A stretch of DNA of 7,932 nucleotides from Chitinophagaceae bacterium UBA7600 (GCA_002478885.1 DLKC01000070.1:1-7932); one strand, 5' to 3'. Positions 1-7,210 are shown, counted from the first letter of the stretch. Numbers and translations are program-made. The notes: generated from the letters alone by a model not told the origin.

Positions 1-892
1 CCATCACTGCATTCGCGATCTCTTCTGTTTTAAAGCGGACCTTTACATACTGGCCTGGTTTGAGTAACCGCGTCTTATTCTCCACAACGGCCTGCACAAG
101 TAAAGAACCTGTCGAAGGATCGATCTCCCTGTTGGCAAAATCCAGCTTGCCTGTTTCTGGAAAAACAGTGCCGTCGTTCAGTATAAACTGCACATCGATG
201 TTCCTGGCCTTATCGGCATTCATCTTCTTGCTGAAATTGATATAGTCATTCTCCGTAATCGCAAACCTTACACGCATCGCACCAACGGCTGAAATGGTAT
301 TGATCGCCTGCTGGCCTATCCCCCTGCTGACAAAATCGCCTGTCTGCACCTTCGATACACCAATGCTGCCGCTGATAGGGGCTGTTATTCTTGAATAGCC
401 CAACTGTGTCTGTGCATTGTTCAAAGCAGCCTTGGCCGCATTAACCGCTTCCTTCTGCGCGTCATACGATGCCTGCGCTGCATCAAGGTCCCGCCGGCTC
501 AACGCATTCATTTCAACAAGCGGCCTCACCCGGTCAAGATCAGACTTTGCCTTCGCCAGCATAATATCTGCCTGAGCAACATCTGCCTGTGCTGCCTGCA
601 CCTTGTCACGCAGTTCATCGTCCTGTATCGTGTACAGCAACTGACCCTTATTCACAATGCTGCCCTCTTTAAAATGAATGGCCTGTACCCAGCCTTCTAC
701 CCTTGGTTTGATCTCGACATCAGACTGGCCATAGGCCTGTCCTACATACTCGGTATATAACGGAACGTTCAATTGTCCTACCTGGACAACATTTACTTCT
801 GGTACAAGTTGGGCGGCCTCTTCCTTTTTCGAGGTACAGGACAAAAGCAAACAACCGGAAATAAGAACAAGTGCAGTTGGTAATGGTTTCAT
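1..892 (-). CDS. RND efflux pump periplasmic adaptor (membrane fusion protein), partial
   Basis: Open from the ATG at 890-892 to the window edge: 297 codons, so perhaps 70-100 C-terminal residues are missing compared with typical MexA/AcrA-type adaptors. Residues 1-19 are a lipoprotein signal peptide ending in a lipobox (LLSC, Cys19), so the mature protein should be lipid-anchored on the periplasmic side. Residues about 61-90 (IKPRVEGWV to GQLLYTI) are the first lipoyl half-motif. Residues about 92-163 are an Ala/Gln/Asp-rich alpha-hairpin coiled coil. Residues about 165-190 (YSRITAPISGSIG, then TGDFVS) are the second lipoyl half-motif. Residues about 205-290 are the beta-barrel, with the typical DPSTGSLLVQA and LLKPGQYVKVRF stretches. 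In this family the adaptor links an inner-membrane RND transporter to an outer-membrane TolC-like channel. Partners are not visible; by convention the RND gene would follow beyond position 1. Substrate cannot be told. Confidence 0.95.
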   Translation of the reverse strand, partial: MKPLPTALVLISGCLLLSCTSKKEEAAQLVPEVNVVQVGQLNVPLYTEYVGQAYGQSDVEIKPRVEGWVQAIHFKEGSIVNKGQLLYTIQDDELRDKVQAAQADVAQADIMLAKAKSDLDRVRPLVEMNALSRRDLDAAQASYDAQKEAVNAAKAALNNAQTQLGYSRITAPISGSIGVSKVQTGDFVSRGIGQQAINTISAVGAMRVRFAITENDYINFSKKMNADKARNIDVQFILNDGTVFPETGKLDFANREIDPSTGSLLVQAVVENKTRLLKPGQYVKVRFKTEEIANAVM

Positions 893-1079
893 GTATGAAA
901 ATTAGAAGTTTTCAACGGCAACGTTAAAGCAGTAGGCGCCCGCCATAACAGCAGGTTGAACAGTTTAAGGTGAACCGGTAAATGAAAAAGCTATAAGGGG
1001 CTAAATATCGCAAATAATAACCGATTGTATAAATTTAGCTGTAAAGATTTTTGCACACCTGTCCGGTAAGATTGTAAGC

Positions 1080-1119
1080 GCACTGGTATAATCATAATAG
1101 CACTGCTATAACCACTAAG
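1080..1119. repeat. Two-copy imperfect direct repeat, 20-bp period
   Basis: GCACTGGTATAA at 1080-1091 and GCACTGCTATAA at 1100-1111 differ at one position and start exactly 20 bp apart; similarity fades after the first 12-14 bases. The 20-bp period, about two helical turns, would suit two protein contacts on one DNA face upstream of the efflux adaptor gene. With only two copies, chance is possible. Confidence 0.4.
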
Positions 1120-1153
1120 GCTACGATAACAATCTGTAAATGGGGAAGGTCTT

Positions 1154-1172
1154 CGGCAGCACACTGCTGCCG
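1154..1172 (-). terminator. Hairpin downstream of DUF418 gene, possible weak terminator
   Basis: CGGCAGCA (1154-1161) and TGCTGCCG (1165-1172) are perfect 8-bp GC-rich arms around a 3-nt loop. The hairpin starts 25 bp after the stop codon of the DUF418 gene, in the direction of its transcription. The sequence that follows on the minus strand (AAGACCTTCCCC) is not a clean U-tract, so this is at best a weak intrinsic terminator, or a 3'-end stabilising hairpin. Confidence 0.45.
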
Positions 1173-1197
1173 CGGTGGCTTAGATGTTTGAGAAAGG

Positions 1198-2358
1198 CTA
1201 AGATCGGTTTCCAGCCTGTTTTTTTAAGGGGAATACTTTTCCGTAGCTCAGGCAACGCCAGCACCATTCCATTAAACCGAAATGGTATTTACTGGTCCAC
1301 CACACGCTGAAATACACTTGCAGGATGTAAACTACCACGCCCGTCAATACATACCAGCTCAAAGGCCAGTCTGGCTTTATACAAATCAATAAAACAAATG
1401 CAATGACATTCTGTGTAAGATAATTGGTAAGCGTCAACCTGCCGTATGCCTGCATCGCGGAAAAAAACCGTTTTAATTTTCCCGACAGGTAAAGCCACAT
1501 GATACCGGTGGTGCTGCAGGTCATGGTAAACAGTATTTGCGGGTAATAGAGGTTGTAAAAATTATTAAAGGTCCACGCATTTTTTTCAATGGCCTGTTGC
1601 AGAAAATAAAATGCCACGGATAAGACCAAACTGGTAAAAAACACTGCCTTGACCAGCCCTGTTTTTTTATGTAGTTGTAAAAAGAAATTACTTCGTTGCA
1701 AAGCCATGCCTGTTAAAAAGCAACCGAGCTGTATCAGGTGAAAGATGATAAAATAACTCAGCCGGAGCATCCACTTATACCGCATAAACAGGTTGGCTTG
1801 TATATGATCCGGGAAGGTATGCAGGTCATAAAGTGCATAAAAACGATCGCGGTCCTTTGGCGCAAACAAGAGGTGAAGCCGCCCCAGGTAAGATTGTAGC
1901 AATGGCGATAACAATAAAACCAATAGCGCGGCAAAATACAATGACCTGCTGTTTAATCGGTAAAAGAACAACAACAGCAAACCGACAAAAGCGTAGTCAT
2001 TTAAAATATCGCCGCCGAAAAAAAGCGTATTTACAAATGCAAAAACAAATAACCAGAGCATCCGTTTAATAAAAAACCAGTAGACCGGTTGCCCTTTGGC
2101 GCTGATGTTTGCAAGTAATACGGAAAACCCAAAACCAAATAAAACCGCGAGTAGCGTCCAGCCCTTCGATCCCAATAATATTTCAGAACTGGTTTCAATA
2201 AAAGCGCTGATAGTATCAGCTTTCACATCGCTTGCATGGTTATTCCAACTGTAAATAGTCGAATAGTTCATTACAACAACACTAAAAAGCGCCCATCCTC
2301 TGAGCATGTCTACAATTGGCGTTCGCTGGCTTTGAGAAACAGGGCTGCTGCTGTTCAT
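1198..2358 (-). CDS. DUF418 family (YeiB-like) integral membrane protein
   Basis: A complete 386-residue polytopic membrane protein. The DUF418/YeiB layout is clear. An N-terminal helix carries the D-x-LRG motif (IVDMLRGWALFSVVVMN, residues 15-31). An internal FGGDILNDYA segment (114-123) matches the conserved GDIL region. The C-terminal DUF418 domain has YGRLTLTNYLTQ (305-316) and FGLMEWCWR (360-368), close to the family patterns GR.aLTNYL.Q and GP.EW.WR. About eight to ten hydrophobic segments span residues 18-350, placing it in the inner membrane. Biochemical function is not established for the family; roles in transport or acyl transfer have been discussed, and nothing here decides it. 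The start at 2356-2358 fits the promoter, which would leave a leader of about 10 nt. No Shine-Dalgarno is seen, as usual in Bacteroidota. It appears monocistronic, with its own palindrome-bearing promoter. Confidence 0.92.
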   Translation of the reverse strand: MNSSSPVSQSQRTPIVDMLRGWALFSVVVMNYSTIYSWNNHASDVKADTISAFIETSSEILLGSKGWTLLAVLFGFGFSVLLANISAKGQPVYWFFIKRMLWLFVFAFVNTLFFGGDILNDYAFVGLLLLFFYRLNSRSLYFAALLVLLLSPLLQSYLGRLHLLFAPKDRDRFYALYDLHTFPDHIQANLFMRYKWMLRLSYFIIFHLIQLGCFLTGMALQRSNFFLQLHKKTGLVKAVFFTSLVLSVAFYFLQQAIEKNAWTFNNFYNLYYPQILFTMTCSTTGIMWLYLSGKLKRFFSAMQAYGRLTLTNYLTQNVIAFVLLICIKPDWPLSWYVLTGVVVYILQVYFSVWWTSKYHFGLMEWCWRCLSYGKVFPLKKQAGNRS

Positions 2359-2361
2359 ATA

Positions 2362-2375
2362 ACTAAAGATTTAGT
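2362..2375. promoter_or_regulatory. Operator-like palindrome, copy 1 (ACTAAA-GA-TTTAGT)
   Basis: Perfect 6-bp arms with a 2-bp centre, located between the presumed -7 box and the DUF418 start codon, so it would cover the transcription start. Its centre lies 24 bp from that of the second copy. The layout is that of a dimeric repressor site; the regulator is not encoded in the window. Confidence 0.65.
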
Positions 2376-2383
2376 CAAATGTA
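2376..2383 (-). promoter_or_regulatory. Presumed Bacteroidota -7 promoter box (TACATTTG)
   Basis: On the minus strand this reads TACATTTG, an exact match to the TAnnTTTG -7 consensus of Bacteroidota housekeeping promoters. It lies between two operator-like palindromes, 17 bp upstream of the DUF418 ATG, which predicts a very short leader of about 10 nt. A clear TTTG at the -33 position is not visible, so the promoter may be weak. Confidence 0.6.
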
Positions 2384-2384
2384 T

Positions 2385-2400
2385 AACTAAATGTTTAGTT
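2385..2400. promoter_or_regulatory. Operator-like palindrome, copy 2 (AACTAAA-TG-TTTAGTT)
   Basis: Seven-bp perfect arms around a 2-bp centre, with the same core as copy 1. It lies just upstream of the -7 box and would cover the spacer and -33 area of the DUF418 promoter. Two identical cores 24 bp apart around one -7 box support a real regulatory site rather than chance. Confidence 0.65.
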
Positions 2401-2669
2401 TATCATTTTGGCAGAATGGAAATAATAAAAATTAGGTGAAGAAATATTTTGATACGGGCTGTTGTGCCACCATTGGGCTGTGGTTGTGTCACTCACTGCA
2501 ACGCCTGCAACTTTGGTCAGCACAACCTTCACGTTTACAGGGTTCAGCAAAACAAACAAGGATACATCCCGGGCAAAGCGATAGAAACTAAAGGCTGCGA
2601 TGCCCGGTAACCCGGCACTGTCGCGCAACAGGCATTATCGGGGGACTACAGCCGGCCACACAATAATTC

Positions 2670-2684
2670 AGCTGCAGGGCAGCT
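2670..2684 (-). terminator. Small hairpin after glf, possible weak terminator
   Basis: AGCTGC (2670-2675) and GCAGCT (2679-2684) form a perfect 6-bp stem with a 3-nt loop, beginning 14 bp after the glf stop codon in the direction of transcription. The minus-strand sequence after it (GAATTATTGTG) is AT-rich but not a true U-run. Weak evidence for the end of the glycan operon. Confidence 0.3.
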
Positions 2685-2698
2685 TAAACAACCAGGCC

Positions 2699-3817
2699 TC
2701 ACGCCATGGTCATTTCCCCAAACATCCGCTTTGTTTTGGCAAGCGCGGAACCAATAACCTGGTGCATATCGTAATACTTGTATTCAGCCAGCCGCCCACC
2801 GAAAACAACATCGTTTTCCGATGCTGCGAGCCGCTGGTAATGTAGGAAACGTTGGTTGTTTTCCTCGTTGTTAACCGGGTAATATTGTTCCATACCTGGT
2901 TTCCACTCGGCAGGATACTCCCTGGTAATAACGGTTGTCCCCTGCGTGCCAAATTCGAAATGTTTGTGTTCGATAATGCGGGTAAACGGAATGTCAGCTT
3001 CCGTATAATTTACCACGGCATTTCCCTGGTAATTCGGTAAATCAAGATGTTCGTGTTCGAAACGCAGGCTGCGGTATTCGAGCGGGCCAAACCGGTAATT
3101 AAAATACGCATCAATGGAGCCGGTATAAACAATTTTTTCCCCGAGCGAATGAAAATAATCACGGTCCTGCAGGTAATCGGTGTTCAGCCTCAGCTCTATG
3201 CCATCCAGCAGGCCGTCAATGATGGTATTGTATCCGCCAATGGGAATGCCCTGGTACAGGTCATTGAAATAATTGTTGTCAAAGGTAAACCGCACAGGCA
3301 ACCGCTTGATAATAAATGCCGGTAGATCCCTGGCCTTGCGGCCCCATTGTTTTTCCGTGTAACCCTTGATCAGTTTTTCATAAATATCTGTGCCTACCAG
3401 CGCCAGTGCCTGCTCCTCGAGGTTACGCGGATGGGCAATATGCAGCGCGCTGACCTGGTCATTTATTTTCTGCTGTGCTTCGGCTGGTGTTTTAGTGCCC
3501 CACAATTGATAAAAAGTATTCATATTAAACGGCAGGTTATACAGTTCGCCCTTGTAATTGGCTACCGGCGCATTGGTGTACCTGTTAAAGCTGGCAAACC
3601 GGTTAACAAAATCCCAGATGCCCTTGTCGTTCGTGTGAAAAATATGCGCACCATAATAGTGTATATTAATACCATGTTCCCTTTTACAAAATACATTCCC
3701 GCCGCTGTGGGCGCGGCGGTCAATAACAAGGCAACGCAAACCTCGCTGTTTTGCGCTGTACGCGAAGGTGGCTCCAAAAAGGCCCGCACCCACTACTACA
3801 AAATCATACGCTTTCAT
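2699..3817 (-). CDS. glf: UDP-galactopyranose mutase
   Basis: Catalyses the FAD-dependent interconversion of UDP-galactopyranose and UDP-galactofuranose in the cytosol, supplying Galf for surface glycans. At 372 residues it is the usual length of bacterial Glf and aligns nearly end to end with the E. coli protein as I remember it. Visible features: the Rossmann FAD motif GAGLFG (10-15) with acidic D33 after the second strand; GGN (39-41); the conserved HYYGAHIFHT stretch (53-62); LPFNMNTF (95-102); GYTEKQWGR (152-160); IIKRLPVRFTFDNNYF (169-184), holding an active-site arginine (R172); RIIEHKHF (280-287), with the other substrate-phosphate arginine (R280); and GGRLAEYKYYDMHQVI (340-355) at the C-terminal FAD side. 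The start ATG lies inside the last codons of the upstream fusion gene (14-bp overlap), indicating translational coupling and a shared transcript. No residue loss or frameshift is seen. Confidence 0.97.
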   Translation of the reverse strand: MKAYDFVVVGAGLFGATFAYSAKQRGLRCLVIDRRAHSGGNVFCKREHGINIHYYGAHIFHTNDKGIWDFVNRFASFNRYTNAPVANYKGELYNLPFNMNTFYQLWGTKTPAEAQQKINDQVSALHIAHPRNLEEQALALVGTDIYEKLIKGYTEKQWGRKARDLPAFIIKRLPVRFTFDNNYFNDLYQGIPIGGYNTIIDGLLDGIELRLNTDYLQDRDYFHSLGEKIVYTGSIDAYFNYRFGPLEYRSLRFEHEHLDLPNYQGNAVVNYTEADIPFTRIIEHKHFEFGTQGTTVITREYPAEWKPGMEQYYPVNNEENNQRFLHYQRLAASENDVVFGGRLAEYKYYDMHQVIGSALAKTKRMFGEMTMA

Positions 3818-6008
3818 TGGTTATTTTTTGGATGGCAAAACTTTGTTTATGCGTGTTACAGGCTGAGAAATAGGCTGTCAGCGCTTCGTCAAGCGAAGGC
3901 ATAAGCTGGTACCGGTTGCTGCACAATGCCGAGTATTCAGGCCGCTTTGCCGGTTGCTTCAAATCATTGCCGGCTATAATAAGCCGGGAATCAAGATTGG
4001 CCATGGTCGCGATCTTCCGGGCAAAAGCATACCAGGTGAGGCAGCCGTCATTTACAAGGTGCCATATACCCGATACATCATCAATCAGCAGGTCAAGACA
4101 AGCGTGTACAAGATGGGGCACATAAGTAGGGGAGACAACCTGCTCATTCGAGGCCACAAAGGTTGCGCCTGCCTGGAGGGCGCTGGTAACCGCGTGAACA
4201 AAATGGTAATGGTCCCACGGCCCGAAAAAAGCGGCCGTTCTCACGATTAAGGCATTGGGCTGATGACTGAGTATGGCTTTTTCGGCCAGCCGCTTACTGT
4301 GCCCGTAAATATTTAGAGGGCCGGTACGATCCTTTTCAACATAAGGATGCTGCTGCCCGCCGCCGAAAACAAGATCAGAAGAAAACGACAGCAGTTTAAT
4401 ACCATGCCTGCTGCAAACGGCTGCAAGGTTCGAAGCGGCCATATAATTTTCCCTGTAACAGCGCTCCGGTTGCCGCTCTGCATGGTCAACATGTACATAG
4501 CCCGCCGTATTGATGACTGCCCACGGCTTATAACGCTTGATGGCATCGGCTACCTGCTGCTCATCGCAGATATCAATCTCCTCCCTGCCCGTTAACACAT
4601 GATGCAGGTTTCTTTCGATACACAGGCGCGAAAAGGCCTGGCCCAGCGTCCCTGTTTTACCGGTAATAAGCACCGGCTGCACAGTGTCTGGATGAAAAAA
4701 GGGCAGGGCTTTACGGCTTTGTTCATAAAAGCGCGAGGGCATCTTCCACCAGCCGCTACTGGCAAGCAAATGATGGTCATGCCCTTCCTGTACCACAAAC
4801 CGCCTGGCCATTGTTGCCAGTGCTGTAGGCCGGATATAACCCGCACTGATATCAAAAGCGCCGGTTTCGTAATCATGCGTTTCGCCGGTAAGTAATTTAT
4901 TCCAGCCAAACGAACCGAGCAGCGCCCACATGGTAACGGCACGCACATCGATGCCATGCTCCCTGGCATCTGCAGCCGCGCTGTACACATGCTTAAACCA
5001 CCGCAACTGTTCTTCCCTGGTACAATTCAAATGGGCCTCCGTTATCACGAGCGGCAATTGGTACCGCGACCAGGTTTCTTCCAGCAGGTGAGGTAGTCCG
5101 TGCGGCTCATTAATTGGTACCCTTACGGCGTCAACATCGGCATATTGATGCAGGCCGTTGCCGCCGGCTGAATGCGAAGGATAGCGATCCGTATTTTCAT
5201 CGAGGTACCGCTCAGAGGTCACATAATGGTTTACGCCGATAATGTCGGGGGGGCAAACATGCGCCTGGAAAAAATCCAGTGTGGCGGTATCAATCCCAAG
5301 CCTTCGCACATAGTTCCAAAGCGGGTGCTTTGCATCGAACTTTCCGCAAAGAATGTCGAACGCCAGCCAGCGCCGGTGGTTTTCAAAACGGGCCTGGTAA
5401 GAGAGCAATGGCGTGCTGTAGGTTTTACTGAGATCCTCTGTTTGTACAAGTTTGGCAGCGGGGTTTATTTTCCTTATCTCCCGCATGGCCAATACGGTCG
5501 CCTTGAGTTCATTCAGCAATATTTTAATAAAGCTTACATCATTCCTTTTATGCGGGTACCATAAGCCATACAAACCCGAAAACCTGGCCGTTGTCAGCGG
5601 TTCGTTAACCGGTGTATAATAGTCCAGCCATGGAAACTGCTGCGCTACCGCCGCTGCATACGCGGCAAATAGCTGTGGGAAATCATCCTGCAACAGGTTG
5701 GTAAATGCCGGCCCGCTTCCATGGTGCAGTAACCCTGCCACCGGCGTCACGCGGTGCATCCTTAACTTATGTAAACAGTCTGTCGTAAATGTCCAGTCGA
5801 TATTGCCCGAACGCGTTGGCTGATGTCTTTCCCAAAGTATGGGAAAACGCAGGTGCTTTATACCCAACCCAATGATCGGGTCAAGGTAATCAGGATGATC
5901 ATAGAATCCCGAAAGCGCCAGCTGGTCAGTGTAACGGTGTTCCACCCTGTTGATGGTACATTCAATGCCACCCCACACGTCCGGTAACTGCGGTTTAAGT
6001 TTATTCAT
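3804..6008 (-). CDS. Fusion protein: GH1-like glycosidase domain plus RmlD-like sugar-nucleotide reductase domain
   Basis: A 734-residue two-domain protein without a signal peptide, so presumably cytosolic. Residues about 8-415 resemble a glycoside hydrolase family 1 (clan A TIM barrel) domain: HLRFPILWERHQP (52-64), TPVNEPLT (132-139) with the expected acid/base E136, GVNHYVTSERY (258-268), and VITEAH (321-326) with the expected nucleophile E324. The usual ITENG is changed to ITEAH. Residues about 445-720 are a dTDP-4-dehydrorhamnose-reductase-like extended SDR domain: NAD(P) motif GKTGTLGQ (450-457), NTAGYVHVDHAE (500-511), SSDLVFGG (543-550), and YGHSK (568-572), giving a likely triad S544/Y568/K572. 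No rmlA, rmlB or rmlC is present, so rhamnose synthesis is not implied. The gene lies 16 bp after the glycosyltransferase and overlaps glf by 14 bp. A role in modifying or proofreading a Galf-containing sugar intermediate is inference. The reading frame is intact. Confidence 0.9.
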   Translation of the reverse strand: MNKLKPQLPDVWGGIECTINRVEHRYTDQLALSGFYDHPDYLDPIIGLGIKHLRFPILWERHQPTRSGNIDWTFTTDCLHKLRMHRVTPVAGLLHHGSGPAFTNLLQDDFPQLFAAYAAAVAQQFPWLDYYTPVNEPLTTARFSGLYGLWYPHKRNDVSFIKILLNELKATVLAMREIRKINPAAKLVQTEDLSKTYSTPLLSYQARFENHRRWLAFDILCGKFDAKHPLWNYVRRLGIDTATLDFFQAHVCPPDIIGVNHYVTSERYLDENTDRYPSHSAGGNGLHQYADVDAVRVPINEPHGLPHLLEETWSRYQLPLVITEAHLNCTREEQLRWFKHVYSAAADAREHGIDVRAVTMWALLGSFGWNKLLTGETHDYETGAFDISAGYIRPTALATMARRFVVQEGHDHHLLASSGWWKMPSRFYEQSRKALPFFHPDTVQPVLITGKTGTLGQAFSRLCIERNLHHVLTGREEIDICDEQQVADAIKRYKPWAVINTAGYVHVDHAERQPERCYRENYMAASNLAAVCSRHGIKLLSFSSDLVFGGGQQHPYVEKDRTGPLNIYGHSKRLAEKAILSHQPNALIVRTAAFFGPWDHYHFVHAVTSALQAGATFVASNEQVVSPTYVPHLVHACLDLLIDDVSGIWHLVNDGCLTWYAFARKIATMANLDSRLIIAGNDLKQPAKRPEYSALCSNRYQLMPSLDEALTAYFSACNTHKQSFAIQKITNESV

Positions 6009-6024
6009 AGGTATGTGTATTGGT

Positions 6025-7209
6025 CTACGCGACAGATTTCAGTTTTCCAGCCTGTAGCGTACTGCCCGCCATACAATCTCTTATTTTGCCCAGCATCTGC
6101 ATATAGGTATTATCCCACGACACATTTTCGAGGAAGGCATCCACACTGTTCAGCCAGGCCCTCGTTTGCGCAGGGCTCTTCGACAGCTCGTAAGCGGCAG
6201 CATTGATAAATTCATCAGCGGTGTCGGCGATATACACCAAGTCGTTGTGGGCATAGGGATTCACCACATCCGTAATAGAGGTAGAAATAACCGGCTTGCC
6301 TGCTGCAAGGTATTCTGGTGTTTTTGTCGGACTGATATACTTGGTAGATTCGTTCTTTTCAAATGGTATCATGGCAATATCCCAACCTGCCAGGTACCTC
6401 GGTAGTTCACTGTATAGCTTATTGCCCGGGTAGTGTATGTTGGCTGTACGCGGCAGGTCGTTGGGGTCTATTTTCACAACCGGGCCTATTAGTATAAACT
6501 GCCAGTCGGGCCGCCTTTCCGCCACTTCCTTTATCAGCCCGATATTGAATCGTTCATCGATCACGCCATAAAACCCAATTCTTACAGGTGGTATATGACG
6601 CTGGTCCTCCGGTTCTTCGCAGCATGTGCGGCTTTGAGAAAAATGCGCCTTGTCAATACTGCTTGGGAAAGGATAAATATTGTGATGGGCGTTTTTCTTT
6701 GCCTGGTACAGGCTGTAACCGCCGGTAAATACCACATCCGCTTTACGGAAAAGCTCAAGCTCCATGATCTTTAACTCGGCTGGCGCAAACTTAAAGGCCG
6801 ACAATTCGTCCATGCAATCATATACTACCATGCGCGGCTTCAGGTGGCTACTGATCTGCAGGGCCATCGGCGTGTAATACCAGGCAATAAATTTCCCGAT
6901 CTTCTTTTGGCTGAACAATAACTGCAATAGTTGTTTTTGTCTTGTAATAACCGAAGGCTTATCGGTATTTTTATTATTCAGCAGGGGCACCACTACCCAC
7001 ACCGATTCCGCTGTAAGCCTTACCTGGAAAGTATCTGCGGCATCATGAAAAATGGGTTCCTCGATAAAAAAGGTCCTGAATTGCTTTGAAAACCTGCTCA
7101 TCAGGTGTTGGGGACGCTGGTAAACAAAGTCCCATCTCAGGTGTGAAAAACAGATAAGATCAGTGTCAGTAATTGCGCTCATTTCCGGTAATTGTTGATT
7201 TTTTGCCAT
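6025..7209 (-). CDS. GT-B fold glycosyltransferase (GT4/TuaH-like)
   Basis: A complete 394-residue protein with two Rossmann-like halves and no membrane segment. The N-terminal half starts with DLICFSHLRWDFVYQRPQHLMSRF (17-40), a signature of a glycosyltransferase group that includes teichuronic-acid TuaH-like proteins, followed by VVYDCMDELSAF (128-139). The C-terminal donor-binding half has RIGFYGVIDERFN (210-222), WQFILIGPV (236-244), and the diagnostic SPTKTPEYLAAGKPVIST (293-310), where E299 would contact the donor ribose or diphosphate. It probably transfers a sugar from a nucleotide donor to a lipid- or glycan-linked acceptor at the cytosolic face. As first gene of an operon ending in glf it is a candidate user of UDP-Galf, but donor specificity cannot be read from the sequence. 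The start at 7207-7209 gives full length; Met10 is a possible alternative start. A 14-bp palindrome abuts the start codon. Confidence 0.9.
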   Translation of the reverse strand: MAKNQQLPEMSAITDTDLICFSHLRWDFVYQRPQHLMSRFSKQFRTFFIEEPIFHDAADTFQVRLTAESVWVVVPLLNNKNTDKPSVITRQKQLLQLLFSQKKIGKFIAWYYTPMALQISSHLKPRMVVYDCMDELSAFKFAPAELKIMELELFRKADVVFTGGYSLYQAKKNAHHNIYPFPSSIDKAHFSQSRTCCEEPEDQRHIPPVRIGFYGVIDERFNIGLIKEVAERRPDWQFILIGPVVKIDPNDLPRTANIHYPGNKLYSELPRYLAGWDIAMIPFEKNESTKYISPTKTPEYLAAGKPVISTSITDVVNPYAHNDLVYIADTADEFINAAAYELSKSPAQTRAWLNSVDAFLENVSWDNTYMQMLGKIRDCMAGSTLQAGKLKSVA

Positions 7210-7210
7210 G

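Larger units (their letters stand above)
893..1197. other. Intergenic region between DUF418 gene and efflux adaptor
   Basis: About 305 bp with frequent stops and no credible gene. It must contain the leader and probably the promoter of the efflux adaptor gene (minus strand). The nearest match to the Bacteroidota -7 box on the minus strand is TTATTATTTG (complement of 1011-1020), which has one base too many between TA and TTTG, so I do not call a promoter. The region also carries an imperfect direct repeat (1080-1119) and a perfect hairpin (1154-1172), listed separately. Confidence 0.6.
2359..2698. other. Intergenic region between glf and the DUF418 gene
   Basis: About 340 bp. The first 45 bp hold the DUF418 promoter and operator palindromes. 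The remainder, about 2405-2698, has no reading frame with recognisable domains: a 77-codon minus-strand frame (2395-2628) runs through the operators and resembles no family I know. An imperfect 17-nt palindrome TGCCCGGTAACCCGGCA (2601-2617, one mismatched pair) and a small hairpin after glf (2670-2684) are the only structures noted. It could be decayed coding sequence, but I cannot show that. Confidence 0.6.

Noticed and set aside
2395..2628. 77-codon minus-strand frame between glf and the DUF418 gene
   Set aside because: Its end overlaps the operator palindromes of the DUF418 promoter and its sequence matches no family I recognise; could be a remnant but cannot be supported.
3347..3904. 185-codon plus-strand frame
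   Set aside because: It lies antisense to glf and the fusion gene, both of which have clear protein families; its translation shows no domain.
4592..4990. 132-codon minus-strand frame within the fusion gene
   Set aside because: It is in another frame of the same strand inside an intact 734-codon gene; a shadow, not a frameshifted piece.
3804..6008. Reading the RmlD-like half as evidence of dTDP-rhamnose biosynthesis
   Set aside because: rmlA, rmlB and rmlC are absent from the window, and the reductase family acts on several nucleotide sugars, so a rhamnose pathway is not supported here.
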